Assembly (NCBI GenBank): GCA_030374765.1
Contig: JARGXX010000016.1
Span: forward strand, 1,426,001-1,490,000
Length of the DNA: 64,000 bases
Direction of reading: 5' to 3'
From: Agarophyton chilense
Taxonomy: Eukaryota > Rhodophyta > Florideophyceae > Gracilariales > Gracilariaceae
The number at the start of each line of letters is the position of its first letter. Position 1 is the stretch's first letter. A program made the translations under genes and the position numbers. Shown here in pieces: positions 1 to 12,291 of the stretch. The notes under the pieces were generated by a model. It ran no database searches and was not told where the DNA came from. It was given only the letters and a program-made list of their open reading frames with translations.

Positions 1-701
1 ATTTCGTTGGTACTGGCCCTAATAAAAACATTTACAGAGCTGGATGGGGGTGCAGGTACATTCACGAAACGTCTGACAACAGGCGGTGGGGTCCAACGAG
101 TGATCATGTGTGCCCAAGCATTGTCAATGCCTTTATTGAAAAAGCATATGTACTTGTAGGCAATTGGCTTGATTTTTCAATGTAGCAACTTTCTAAAAGA
201 TGGGTGGCTGAGGTCTGGAACAATGAAAATGAGGTTGTCATGGTCGGTGTAGATGTCAAATCCGGCAGAAGTGGCCACCAGGCAAGGCATTTTCTTCAAA
301 GTGGCCATTGTAGCGAAAGCTTTCTTTTCCATGACTGACCAACCCAGTTGAGTTGCATTGAGTAGACCCGAACAAAATGCAAACGCGCGGTGATGGTGCT
401 CTTCGTGTGGCCTCGTGAGGTCTACTGGAGGACCTTGGGTGATAATGCCAGACCAAACATTGTTTGAGGTGTTGGTGTAGACGACCAGTGTTTGGTTTTC
501 ATTTCTGTTCGAGAGTGTGGCGCTATGTATGAGGGCATTCTTGCAGGTTTTAAATGTCAGTGATTTCTTTTCAAACGAATCCAGGGATGCGAGATCCATC
601 TTTGCTACAGCTATATTGGTACGTTTTTCTGCTTGGGCTAATACCTGTTCTAAGAAGTTATGCACGAGTAGGATGATTCTAGAGGAGTTTGGAATGCTCA
701 T
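1..701 (-). pseudogene. Ty3/Gypsy-type pol fragment (RNase H part)
   Basis: The translated minus strand has the look of a Ty3/Gypsy RNase H domain: a beta-strand block containing LVVYTNTS, a stretch ending in EKKAFATMATL, and the YTDHDNL block that in this family precedes the connection to integrase. Downstream, DNAWAHMITRW resembles the segment that follows RNase H in a Gypsy lineage seen in oomycetes and algae. The sequence differs clearly from elements A, B and the large right-hand element, so it is a separate lineage. It is a broken fragment cut by the window edge; no LTR can be assigned. Confidence 0.7.
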
Positions 702-1911
702 CTTGACTAACTGTAACTCACAAACAAATTGTGGGAGATGCGCGCGGTGGTATAAACCAAAACGGTAGCGGGGGTGGAGGACCTGTCGGTTCTAAAGAGC
801 GCGCAACGGGCTCGACCTAGGAGGCAGAGATTGAACATATCTATAAGAGGTGGCAGCACCAGCCACTGAAGGATGCATCAGGAACGGTAGTCGTACTGAG
901 ACCACGTTAATAGACCATGATGCACAGCGCACGTGGGTCCGGAAAAACGTGAGGACACTAGCCTTTCCATTTTGGTCGACTGTAGAAGCACAAATGGGTA
1001 AAAGTAGTCTAGTAGTTACTTAACTCTACAATAGTGACCGGGCTGGCCATGCTTGGTGAAAGCATACATCTCACAGACCATCTGACCTACGGTGGCAATT
1101 CTCGCCACGTGGCCACGAGGAGGTGCACTTGAGGTGCGCCTCCTTATTTACTTAATCCTATCTATATAATACTTAACAAGCGTAAGGCTCAGCTATTTGC
1201 TAATTAGACCACTGTGGTACACGGAGCATTCCGGCAACCATCCAAGTCCAACATGTGGCATCATTACCCCATCAGTGTAGCTCATTACACTACAGATCCC
1301 TCTCCTAGCGACATCCACCCCCTGTGGCTGTACCTTAGTGCGTTTGTCAGTGCAGTAGATCACAGTGCTGCAGTCGCCAGTGCGGGATGCACTATACCGT
1401 TTGGTAATGCCGGGCGGTGAGCCGACCGGTTTCGATCACCGTCGTGGTGCTTGAGTTTTACCTCCCGTGGTCGTTCATAACTGGTCCGCATTTACGCTTC
1501 CTTCGAGGGTTGCTAAGGCTGGCAGAGAGTTCATGTACCAATCGGTTTTTGTCGCGTTCTCCGTTGGATGTTTCGTGTGTGTTCCGTTACAGACGTTCGT
1601 CATACCTCGTTGGTGTCTTCTCCGCCTCTCTTTCCTCCGTCGCGCGCTACCCTCTTAGTGTCATCGTTTTCGTTCGTCTTCTATCCCTTCTCTTCACGTA
1701 CCGTATTGGTTGGCTTGCATTGGTCACGATGCGTGCAAATTTCCCGAAACCTCATGGTGGCAGTCGAATGTCCGCCGAAGGATCAACCGAGCACGGTGAT
1801 AGCTCTCGCTCTGTTTCCAACCCGACTAAAGATGTGGTTTCCGTGTCGGTGGGGCCCCTTTGATTCGTTCCCGCTCAATCAGCAGAGAATTCAAGCACCT
1901 CCGAGGACACA
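702..1911. other. gene-free remnant between two element fragments
   Basis: No supportable gene. A TATA-like TATATAAT lies at 1163-1170 and a strongly pyrimidine-rich tract runs from about 1540 to 1700. It could include a decayed LTR or the leader of the accessory-gene relic that follows, but I could not pair it with a second copy. Confidence 0.4.
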
Positions 1912-3809
1912 TTGTATGACCGTCATGGTTTCCATCGGGTGCGAGACCCGACCGTCGAAAGTTACATAGACCCTGGTTCCAAGAAAATAACGTGTCCTTC
2001 CGCATCTTCATCGCTGTTGGCCACCATGCCTGGTAAGGATACTCGCGGAGCAAACCGCAGCCGTGGTGTCTCGAAGCCTCTGACCAGCTCCCGCTCTCGG
2101 GGTCTCGGTCGTGGTCAGTCCATTACAGCTCCGGTTCCCTCTTCATCACCAAATCCTGGTGAGACCTTTGGTTTCTGTCCTGGTAGCTGACACTACGATC
2201 CGTACTTATTCAGCGCCCAGCCTGCAACCCGCAACCGTTATGGTCTGCTCCCAAAGGAGCTCAAGTCGATACACTTGGAGCCCAGCTCTTGGTCTGTCCC
2301 GACTAACATCTTTGGGTTGGGTTCGCAGTTTAAGCATCCTACCCTTCCTGGTTATGCCTTTTGGAAACTTTGGGACAGCTACCGTCATTGTGCCGTGCCA
2401 CTAGATCTACCGATGCGGTCCAGGGAAAACCATTCGCATCCCGGGAGACAGGCTTGCTTTCAGAAGCGTCAGCAGCATTCATAGTTTCGGTTTTTCATCA
2501 CTAGCACCATCCCGAGCAACGCACCGTCTCTGCGGTGTAGCGACGACTTCTTCTACTTCCGTAACCTAGTGGGATTATTTCAACGTATCGGTCCATCGAC
2601 GAAATGGTGAAGCTTGACCCGGAGATGGTGATGTTCAGCATACCCTTCATCACCATTCACCGGTTGGATTGTGACCGTCAGGCCGAGCAAGATGCCACCG
2701 AAGCCCGTATTTGCTGTCGGAGTCGCCTCCTCCGTATCATGCATAGTTTCCACTACACTGTGTTCTTCTCTAAGATGAAGGAGGATCGCCGCAAGTGGTG
2801 TGCTACCCCTCACGAGTGGTGGGCAGGCTATGAGGTACCTCAATGGTTGTGCGCTCCGACTCCTCTCGTGCTGACATACTTTGACAGACATTGCGACCGA
2901 CACGGGGAATACTATCAAACCATTTGGTTCGTGGCTCTCGCGGAGTGGGCCGTTCTTGTTGCCCTTCTAGATGTTAAAGCTTCTCGCGATGGTATTACCT
3001 GGATAAGCCGATGCCCCAATCCTCGGATTACCAAATATTGCTTATCACTTGATGGTCGTATCTTCCGGCTTCCTCGTTGTACAGTGGACCTTTTACGCCA
3101 GATTGGTGTGAAAGAGAATCTTTTTTGGTACTGAATACACCGTTGCTCAGCTGTAGACTTACCTGGAGGTGTATCTGTCGCATCCGTGAAAGAATGACCA
3201 ATGTTGAGAAGTTTGAGACTTCAAGAAGCCACCCATTCCTCGTGAGACGAACAGGGTATTACCAGGTGATAAGCGCATCGGTGGATCCCCTCAGCTCCTT
3301 ACCGATGAGCTGGAGACACTGGAGAAGGTATTACACTCGTCTCCGCTACAGCCGCACCTGCTGGCTCCGCTGTTCTTTCTTCTATCCGCATTCCTTGTTT
3401 GGTTTCTGTTCCTTCTGCTGAACCTGCGCAATCCGTCATGGTGAATCCTACCGCTGCTGGAAGTGGTGAGCCTGCTACAGCTCCTGCCATTAGTGGTTTG
3501 CTCATGAGGATCCAGCGCGTTTGCGTCTCTCATCTTAACCGTTCCGGTTCGTGCTCCCTCTCAGAAGCTCTGGTGCTTTTGGAGCAGCTCATCCCTCCCC
3601 ATGCAGACTTTATTGCTGCTATTAACCAAGCGGTGGCCTTCGGCAATCGGTTTCAGGCTGGCATGTACCCGACGGTCACGCATAAAGTCGCAGATATCAG
3701 TACCATTTGTGAAGGAGCGACGATAACGGTTGAACCCTGTAAGCCGCCGGGCCCTGAAGGATCTTACAGACGCCACGTAAACTGGTCGACCTCAGATGGA
3801 GTCATGTAG
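1912..3809 (+). pseudogene. relic of the LTR-element accessory gene (copy 1)
   Basis: This stretch resembles, in order, the accessory gene at 44448-56287: a low-complexity basic N-terminus, a block with LPGYAFWKLWDSY matching LPGELPALITTSWDW there, then WFVALAEWAVLVALL matching WSVVLTEWAVRAAAY, and an Ala-rich helical C-terminal part (about 3400-3780). The relation is visible by eye in short blocks only. Function unknown; no catalytic motif recognised. It is broken (roughly four or five breaks) and its partner gag-pol is not visible beside it. Its neighbour to the right is element A. Confidence 0.5.
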
Positions 3810-4283
3810 ATTGTTTATTTATTTTCATTAGTGTAATAGAATAGCATTACACTGCCAGGGAGATCCCAGCGCCTCGCCAGTACTATTTACTTGGCTCGAG
3901 TGACGCTTCCCCCTTAGAGTAAGGTAGGCCGGGTTAGGATACTAGATAACCCCCTTTGGTATATTAGTTCCACCAATTGGTCTTCAAGCCATCGTTTCCG
4001 TAGCTCCAACCTGTAAGACTACGCAGTAAACGCCAGCCCCTTGCACCAAGTACTCTGGGAGTGCCGCCGTCAAGGATTCGAACCTTAGGACCCGCTCTCC
4101 CACGCTACTACCGGTCGAGGCCCGTACGCTGACCCACCTGTCATTGTGTTACATTTTGTTCTCCCAACTTAGAATCCTCTAAAAATAATTGAACAGAACA
4201 CTTGATCGAAGAATTATCCGGATTCTAGCTGACCAGAAAATAGGACTCCTACGGCAGGACCAGCTGGCGCTGCAACGCCGACG
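3810..4283. other. spacer before element A
   Basis: No gene. It should hold the 5' LTR and primer-binding region of element A, but element B has no similar sequence upstream of its gag, so I could not define an LTR. A tRNA-like stretch lies inside on the minus strand (4074-4110). Confidence 0.35.
4074..4110 (-). other. tRNA-like box A/box B remnant
   Basis: Read on the minus strand, a perfect box B (GGTTCGAATCC, 4074-4084) closes a small T-arm. It is preceded by a box-A-like TAGTAGCGTGGGAGAGCG (4093-4110). Only about nine bases separate them, so there is no anticodon arm and this is not a functional tRNA. It may be a tRNA pseudogene or a tRNA-derived SINE head. Confidence 0.3.
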
Positions 4284-6340
4284 ATGTCGCCTGAACCTCA
4301 GGTTGATGATGTTAACGACTGCAGGAGAACGAGAAGCCAGCTGCAAGCATTACTGACTGCCCTGGACGACCCTGAAAGGATTCGCCGAGAACCCACGGTA
4401 GCAGCGCGTTTACGAGAACGCCTCACCAGGGCCACCTCTAGGCCAGGAAAACCCCAAGGAGAACCCCGTAAGACCGAAGGAATTAGAGAGAACATTCCCA
4501 CCGGGCTTGCCGACCTTATCTGGCCTCGTCTCAGTGAGCTCTGCTCAGCCCACGTGGATTCCATTGTGAACATGCGACTCGATACGGCAATCGCTGACCA
4601 TACGGATTACTTCGTTACGCGAATCTTCCCCAAGCTCTTGGAGTCTGAGCTGTTTTTAGACTCCCTCATTCAGGCCGTCCAAGGGTTAGTCACCAGCCAG
4701 AAAGGCAATACGTTCACCAGGACCACTCCACAAGTCAACCATCCGGCTTCCATATCGCAACCCTCTACCAAAACCCCAATAGTGGCGGTATTACCCGCCC
4801 TTCGCCGGGAACGCCATCAGGAAAATCCAATCGAAGGACAATCGAGGAGCAAAAGACGGGCTCCGCGTCTAGATGAGAGACAGATAGCCCTACCCAAATG
4901 ACAATATGAGGTACAGCGACCTCAGGCCTCCATCGGATCTGATAGAGAGATCGATCCTTTAGGTCCCTATTCTGCGGGAGAGAAAAAAGAAATAACGGCA
5001 GGAGAAAGAAGAACTGAAGAAGAAAAAGAAGAGACCATTCGGACATGAGTGATTCCGAATTGGCCTCAACCGAAACGACCGACTCCGAAGTGGATGAGGC
5101 TGCCGTTCGAGGCCTCATACCACTGACAACAACTAACTAACTTTTCGTCAAGGTTATAGACTCCCGGAATTACCGGCTGGCCGACATATCCCCGAAATAT
5201 TCTGGTTCGGTGGCTCGAAGTGTCGCCAAGTGGGCCAAACGGATGCAACTAACCATTATGGACAAGTTCTCGGGTTCCGATTCCATTGCTGTCCTTAGGT
5301 TTCTCAGTTTGTTCCGTACGGCCTGTGATCAGAACGGTGTCTGCGAGGGCGCCGCACTGTACCTTTTCCTATTCTTCCTTACAGGACAGGCGCGTGACCG
5401 AGTGGTTTCGAAGATATCTGGCACAACTGACCTCGTGGATGCTCCAGACCGTGAGATCCTCAGGTCACACCGTCAGATTGTTCATTTCCTCTCGGAAACC
5501 TACGCCACGGATGACGTTATAATGGATGCCCACCAGGAAGTCATCTCTTTTAGGCAGAACTCCAACAAGACCGAACCGGCTTTCGCAGACGACCTATGGA
5601 AGAAGGCTTACCGATGTGGAAATGTATTATCCGAAATACGGCTCAAAAGTCACCTCATCACGGGATTACTCCCTGCCATTCGAACACATGTCCGCAATTG
5701 CCACACAGAAAACCCACAATACTCCTTCTGAGGGCTCGTTACTTATGCCGAGGGTTATCGCAAAACCTATAGGACTTCCAGGCGGAATGATGATATATCC
5801 AGAGGACACGTAACTACATTGAGTAAACCCAACCAAGCCCATTTGGTTAGCTCCGCGGACTTGAACATGGATTCATCACTCCATTACGCCGATTCGGGAG
5901 ATGTCCTCGCGGTCAATTTCAGTGCTCCTCCGTCTGGGCCCCCATCATATACCTCCCAGGGAACTACAGCGACCACTGAACCACCCATGCCCAAGTATTG
6001 TCCCTTTCCGCCCCGCAAGGACGTTCTTGTTCGCTCCCCAATGGCTTGCTTCCTCTGCCTTTCAGTGACCAAACCTTCGGAATGCATGAGGTACCTGCCT
6101 GAGGACGCAGGCAAAACGTCCTAGCCTTAAGGGAAGAGAATAAAAGGGTGCGGCGATCCGAAAGAATGCTTAAGAGGACACAGCAACGAGCCACAGGGAC
6201 CCCTGGAAGCTCACGCTGTGCCACGCCTCCGGATACTCCGATCAAGGCCCCACAGGGCCACGCCATTGTAGATCCTACGGACGACCCCGTGGAAGAACCC
6301 TATCCTCAGGAAGAAACGGAAACCCCATGTGAAAACCCCT
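4284..6340 (+). pseudogene. gag region of element A
   Basis: Matches the gag region of element B along its length, including the EPTVAARLRERL helix near the N-terminus and the block MDKFSGSD...AVLRFLSLFR in the middle. These helical, charged segments fit a Ty3-type capsid precursor, though no zinc knuckle is obvious. Broken, with several breaks. Confidence 0.65.
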
Positions 6341-6559
6341 AGAGGGACGACGCGAGGCAAATCCCCCTCTTTAAGCCCCTATCTCAACCAATTGGACGGT
6401 CATGAGCCAAAAAGCTCCTCATCTCCCAATACGAACCACCCACAATGGACCATTCAGGATGAACCACAACTGGAACACAGTAATGGTCCCGTCTGTATCC
6501 TCAAGAAAGAGAACTATAAAGTTCGAGTAACCGTATGACTTCGTTCCAACAACTCTCGA

Positions 6560-8830
6560 GTGACCACAGCTGTGTTGGACACAGGCGCTGGTTCCAATTT
6601 GGTCCACCATAAGCTACTTCCACTGGGTTGTCAAGATTTCGTTCAGGCAAGGAAGACCCCAAGGATTACCGATGCATCACGTAAACCAATGGACATTAAA
6701 AGGATAGTACCACTTTACCTCCAGGTAGGACAATTCAAAGTCCGCACGTGGTTCCTTGTATGTCCTGACTTGGGTGCTGAGGCAATCCTAGGGACCTCCT
6801 TTATCGACCGATACATTAAGGCCATTTATCCAGGCCTTAGGAAAGTCGCGTTTTACCGCGCACCTTCTATCTCCATAATTGCTTCCGCCTCAGGGCCAGA
6901 AGCTAACCGCAAACGAGCGGTTGTCCCCCAAAACACGAAGTCCAATAAGGTTCGCCTGTCAAAGGCCATATCGAAACGCCCGATGACCCAAATCGCTGTA
7001 TCGGTCCATTCCCAGTCCTCAGGTCTTGTAACGATTCAGAACCACCCGAAAACGGTTCTGAAGCACCTTACCTTGATGGCCATTGGAGTAATGGAGCTCA
7101 ACCCCAACAGATCCTTTTTGGTCACAATCAGCAACTTCCGAGATAAACCCGTGCGGTTACCTAAAGGTACAGTGATTGGTATCACTCTACCCGCGCCCGT
7201 GGCCATTATGGAAGCCCAAATGGATAAGCTTGCGACGCCAACTCCCGACGAGGACGTCGACTCTTGGGAGGGGACGGTCGTTATCGGCGCAGAATTCGAA
7301 TCCTATGGGCCCCAGGTACTTGATCTCCTCAGGGGATACCAGGTCATGTGTTCATGTAGATTGGTCACAATCAGAGCCACTACACACCGCATCGACATTG
7401 AGGATGATGCTAGACCACAGTTCCAGCACCCATACCGTAGAGGGTAGGGAAATTGTCGCCGACCAGACGGACAAGATGTGTAAAGCTCATGTCATAGAGC
7501 TGGCGCCTGCAAACCAATCCGAATGGGCAAGTCCCCTTGTCCTCGTGGCGAAGAAAGATGGCTCTGTCAGGTTCTGTGTCGACTATAGGAAGCTGAACGC
7601 AGTAACAAAGAGGGACTCATACCCGAAACCCCGTAAGGATGACTCTCTGGATTCCCTAGACGAATCTTTCGTATTTACCACACTAGACGCTAACTCCGGA
7701 TATTGCCAAATCTCTTCGGCCGAAGATGCAAGAGCGCTAACAACCTTTACCACCCATAAAGGTCTGTTCAAATTTAATTATATTCCCTTTGGTTTAAAGA
7801 ATCCACCAGCAACTTTCCAACGGGTAATAGACATCATATTGTCCAGAGTCAAATGGAAATTCGCGCTGGTCTACTTGGGTGACGTTATAATCTTCTCATG
7901 GACCGTTAAGGAACACCTTCGCCACGTGAAGAAGGTGCTAACAATCCTACAGGACACTGGAGTAACAAATAAACTCCGCAAATGCGCGTTCTTTCAGGCC
8001 TCAGTAGAATATCTCGGTCACGTCGTCCTCCCAGGAACGCTAAAGGTAGCCACACAGACCACAAATTCGATTCGCCAGGCTAAGTCTCCAAGGACCTACA
8101 CAGAACTACAACCTTTCGAGGGCTTGTGCCACGTATACCGACGGTTCGTGCAAGGGTTTGCCAAGAACTCGGCCCCTCTCAATGCGATGCTGAAGAAGGG
8201 AACAACTTCGCAGTTCGAAGCCCTTACCGACGACCAGTACGAAGCATCTCAGACCCTTAAAGACAAATTGCTAAAGCCACCCATATTGGCCTTACCAAAA
8301 CCCAATAGGCCTTTCGTCCTGGACACAGATGCCTTTGATGTCCAAGTGGGTTGTGCACTGCTACAGGAACAGGATTCACCGAAGGACTATCGATCTATTG
8401 GCTACTGGAGCAGAACGCACACCAGCGCGGAGCGAAACTACAATACTACTGAAAAGGAATTTCTAGCCATCGTATGGTCCGTATTGACACTCCCTCCGTA
8501 CCTCGAGGGAACCAGATTTACCATTAGAACAGACCTTGATTCACTCCACTGGTTACTGAATATGACCGATGCAACGAGTCGCCTCGCTAGGTGGCGCCTA
8601 TGGCTGTCAGAATATGACTACGAGATAAGCTATAGGCCAGGCATCAAGCACCAGGCAGCAGATGCCCTGTCGCGAATCATTACCGACGGAACTGATGGCA
8701 ATCCATTGGACGACCTAATTCCTACCCCCTTTACAGATGATGGACTTCAAGACTATACGGAAACGGATGAGCTTATGGATAAGGTGCAATTGCAACTCAT
8801 GGGAGCTGACAATGACCGAAGGTCGTGGCT
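6560..8830 (+). pseudogene. pol region of element A (protease, RT, RNase H)
   Basis: A retropepsin motif LDTGAGS opens the region. It is followed by the RT palm with the CVDYRKLN block, an FGLKN motif, and the position of the usual YxDD box; then the RNase H core (LDTDAFDVQ, TEKEFLAIVW) and the DALSRI end of the RNase H-connection region. The open reading carries on through the junction near 8.83 kb into unrelated accessory-gene sequence, which looks accidental. Fossil with a few breaks; integrase absent. Confidence 0.8.
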
Positions 8831-10052
8831 GTCCTGGCAGGTACTCTTCGTTGAGCTCGGCGTGGTGTCCCTTATGGCCTTTCTGGATACCGCGAAGTAC
8901 GAAATCCGTGGTAATGTCCGTTCGGAAGATTGGAGGGTGAGGTACGATAAGAACATACCCGGTCTTCGAGGTCGCCTATTCCCGCTCCCAGACATCATGA
9001 TCCGCTTCCTAAGGAACCTGAGAATCCAGAATATCGTCCGTGGGACTCAGTTCGACGTCGAGGAGACCGAGGCCCTTTTGGATCATGTCCTACAGGTGGA
9101 GTGGGGCAAGACTCCCTGGTTCCTTTGGTGTGACCACGATACCGACTCATTCACGCTGATTCCTCTGCATCCTCTGGGTCGGAATGACGCTCGTGCCTAT
9201 CCCGCCAAGCCGTTGAGGAATAAACCATTGAACATTCCGAGGCGTCATGTGCCCGATAATTATCCGAAGGCCATTGGTTTCGATCCTCTGTGATTCGAGC
9301 CTGATGTGGAAGCCACGCCATTGGTTCCTGCTGGTATGTCTGACGGAGAATCCTTCGGTGAAGATCCCTTCGTCCTACCGGTGGGGGGCGTTCATCCTCC
9401 ACTCGAGTCCACTGTGGTGTCGCCGACTGCTTCCCCTCCTCCAGCTCCTCCGGGCGCTGCTCTTCAGGATGAGCTCTCGTTTGAGCCGCCTGTCGCTCAA
9501 GTAAATAGTCCTCCTGGCGAGGTTACTGTCGAAACCGGAAGAACTGTAAGCAAGAAACTTGCTCAAACATCCACCGAGGGCGTCGACATCGCTCCATCCT
9601 CTCCGTTGGTACACTTTCCTGCTTCGGTCACGGCTGCAGCCGCGGATCTCCGTCATATCCTCCGTACAGTTGGCATCACGGCCTTGATGGACATTGCGAC
9701 AGTCCTGAGGGAAGCCTGCTCCTGGGCGCGTCGCTCGGCTCGCTACGCCGCGGTTGTCCAACAGGGTTCGTACCTGAAGACCGCCATGGTCAATGTCCTG
9801 CAGCAGAATGAGAAGGCGATGTCCCAGAGGGTTACTGCCCACATGGATGCCCGATATGGTCTCAATTTGAGTGACCGTGAGGTTTCCAATGGTGACAATA
9901 GTTCCTCAGGAGAATCCCCGCCGAAGAAGCGTGCCTGGCTTGCTGGGTCCGGTTTTGGTGGTCCAGTTAGCTCTTCGGGTGACCCTAGTTTTGGTTTCAC
10001 TCATGCAGGTTCCAATGAGGACGGCGGAGTTACTCCTGCACCACCTCAGTGA
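8831..10052 (+). pseudogene. accessory gene of element B (N-terminus missing)
   Basis: Plus-strand coding sequence convergent with element B pol. The block WQVLFVELGVVSLMAFLD corresponds to the WSVVLTEWAVRAAAY block of the accessory gene in the large right-hand element. Next, VEETEALLDHVLQVEW parallels ADEAQELIDIIGRVDW and IPRRHVPDNYPKAIGF parallels APRGIPYRYPVGFV. The C-terminal part has Ala-rich helices and a basic PPKKRAW segment that could be a nuclear signal. AATAAA at 10138-10143 lies about 85 bases past the end. Function unknown. N-terminal part lost at the junction; few other breaks. Confidence 0.55.
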
Positions 10053-10179
10053 GTCCCGTTGGTATTCGAAGTGCTTCGGCGATCCTTGAGGTCATATCGA
10101 GGGCTGTTAGGCCTCTGTTAGTTACTCGAATAACTTAAATAAAGTAGTGCTTGATCTTTGCCAAGGTCTTTCTTGTATC

Positions 10180-12142
10180 TCAAACGTGCGTGCCCCGGGA
10201 CGCAGTCCAATCTTGAAAGAGTCTCAGGTCTTCCTTAGGTGTCTCCAAATGACTGACCTTGTTCCCTGATGGGGGAGCTACGACGAACCGTCCTGCTCCG
10301 GCGAATTGTCGTGTCGGGAGGCGTTTTGGGAGGCGTTTGTGATTATTCGGACCAATTGGTTGCCCCCTTCTGAAGGCCGCGCTCTGAGTGTCTGATTCTG
10401 CGCCATTAGCGGGCGATAAAATTTGCCGGAATGGTTTGAGGCTTTCGCCAAGTATGATCCTCAGGTGTGTAGCCGAACCAATGGACGGGATAGCGCATAG
10501 TTCCATCTTCTCCTCGACCGGCGGAGATGATGCTCTCAATCACATATTCCAGTTGATATTCATGCTCCGGCAAAAGAGTGGCGTCCAGAGAGGCGAATAC
10601 ACCGGATTTAGTTGGAAGAGATGGGTCGTCGTCGTTGGCATTGACAATCGGGTCCATGGGACTAGTCGGGTCCGCGGGAACTACCTTAGGGGGTTTGTGG
10701 ACTTGAGCGTCTACCTGAGGCCGTAGTGATTCCGTTGGGACATGGGAATGGGACTTTGGTGATGAGGGGAGGCTGGGAGCTCGTGTCACCAGATCAATAG
10801 ATAAGGTGTCCTGTAGGCCGTCAATTAGTAACGTAATGGTATGTTGATTGGAGTTAAGGACTTTGTAAGGTCCCGTAGAGCGAGGTAAGAGCTTCCGCGT
10901 AGTGTCCTCGAGTTCCTCACTGTTTTTCGGTGGACGTTCTAAGTAAACCAGGTCTCCTTTCCCAAAGGTCGGTTTGTTCCAAATGGCTTTGTCGAAATTG
11001 AACTTGTAGCGCCGTTGGGCCTTGGTTACTACAGTTCTGGCCAATTGGAGAATGCGTTCAATGTGTCAGCGCGAGTAGCGCTTTGCCTGGGTCGGAGTCA
11101 TTCCTTCGGTCATGTCCTGGGGTATGATAGACTTCTGAAGGTCAACAGCTATCGATGGCGGTGCTCTCGTTAGCGTTAAGTCGAAAGGCGTTGTCCCTGT
11201 GGAAGCGTGCACGTGCGTGTTGTAGGCATGAACCAGTGGCTCAACGTAATCTTCCCAGTCCAATTGGTGCTCCGAAACGTAGTGCGCCAATCGGTCCAGA
11301 AGGGTGCGGTTGAAGCGTTCGGCTTGGCCATTGGTCTGCGGGTGGTACGCCGTGGTGGTCACATGTTTGATTCCTCAGGTAGCACAAACGTGTGAGAAGA
11401 ATTTGGATACAAACGGGCTGCCGTTATCCGTAAGGAGGTAGAGGGGCATACCATATGGATATATGCAGTGGGACAAAAAGGCCGTGGCGACATCCGTGGC
11501 CGTTGTCTTTCCTAGCGGCAGGGCTCGGGTAATTTTGGTAAACCTATCGGTTATAACCAAAACAAACCGTTTCCTATGGGACGACTTAGGCGAAGGCCAA
11601 AATATATCTATTGCGACAAATTCAATTGAACCTGCAGCCGGGAAGAGCTTCAATTTTGCATGATGGTTGGCGCGAGACCCTCTGATCTGTGCGCACGATG
11701 CGCAGTTCCGTGCGGTTTGCCATAGGTCCTGCGCCATTAGTGGCCAGTAGAAGAACTTCCTTAGGGTCTGGTACATTCATCGGCCTCCAGGGTGACCAGC
11801 CAAGCGGGGCAAATGGACGAGGTATAGGAATTGCGCCCTTAGCGAAGTTGGTATTACCCGTTGGAGTGCGCCATCTACCCGTGAGCGGCGACATAGTAGT
11901 CCAAATCGGTCATAGTCGAATAGGCATACTGGGGTTCCTACCAATTAGGCTGTTTCCTTGCAGTACTCGTCTTCGACCTGCGCCTGTAGTAGTTCCTCAA
12001 TAGTTACAGGGAGGAGTTCTTTTTCCTCCGGGGCTATCGCATTAACCTGATTTGGTGCCAAATTGGGCAGTACTGTCTCCCAGTCCAATAGGTATACTTG
12101 GTTCTTCTTTACCTCAGAATCCTTCGATTGCACCTTACCCAT
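10180..12142 (-). pseudogene. integrase and chromodomain region of element B
   Basis: The zinc-binding and catalytic parts are clear: CASCAQIRG, FVAIDIFWPS, then TDNGSPFVSKF with the second catalytic Asp, followed by a tail-domain region. The end holds a chromodomain (EYVIESIISAG, then RYPVHWFGY, then HTWRKPQTIP), the mark of the chromovirus branch of Ty3/Gypsy. The family uses this domain to guide insertion into particular chromatin. Broken, with about two or three breaks. Confidence 0.8.
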
Positions 12143-12291
12143 AAGGACATCTGTTTCCGTATAGTCTTGTGGTCTATCGTCTGTAAAGGGGGTGGGGACT
12201 AGGTCGTCCGATGGAGTGTCATCAGGTCCGTCGGTAATGATTCGCGACAGGGCATTTGCTGCCTGGTCTTGATGCCTGGCCTATAGCTTAT

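Larger units (their letters stand above)
4284..8830 (+). mobile_element. Ty3/Gypsy-type LTR element A, internal part, truncated
   Basis: Order on the plus strand is gag, protease, reverse transcriptase, RNase H, the normal Ty3/Gypsy order. Integrase, chromodomain and both LTRs are not present: near 8.83 kb the sequence passes directly into the accessory gene of element B. Most of gag and RT matches element B at roughly 80% at the protein level, but one stretch of about 1.3 kb is almost identical. A fossil with about six or more breaks. Confidence 0.8.

Noticed and set aside
1417-1863. 148-codon hydrophobic plus-strand frame, perhaps a membrane protein
   Set aside because: It lies in a T/C-rich tract that yields Leu/Ser/Phe-rich frames by composition alone; two other frames are open over the same bases.
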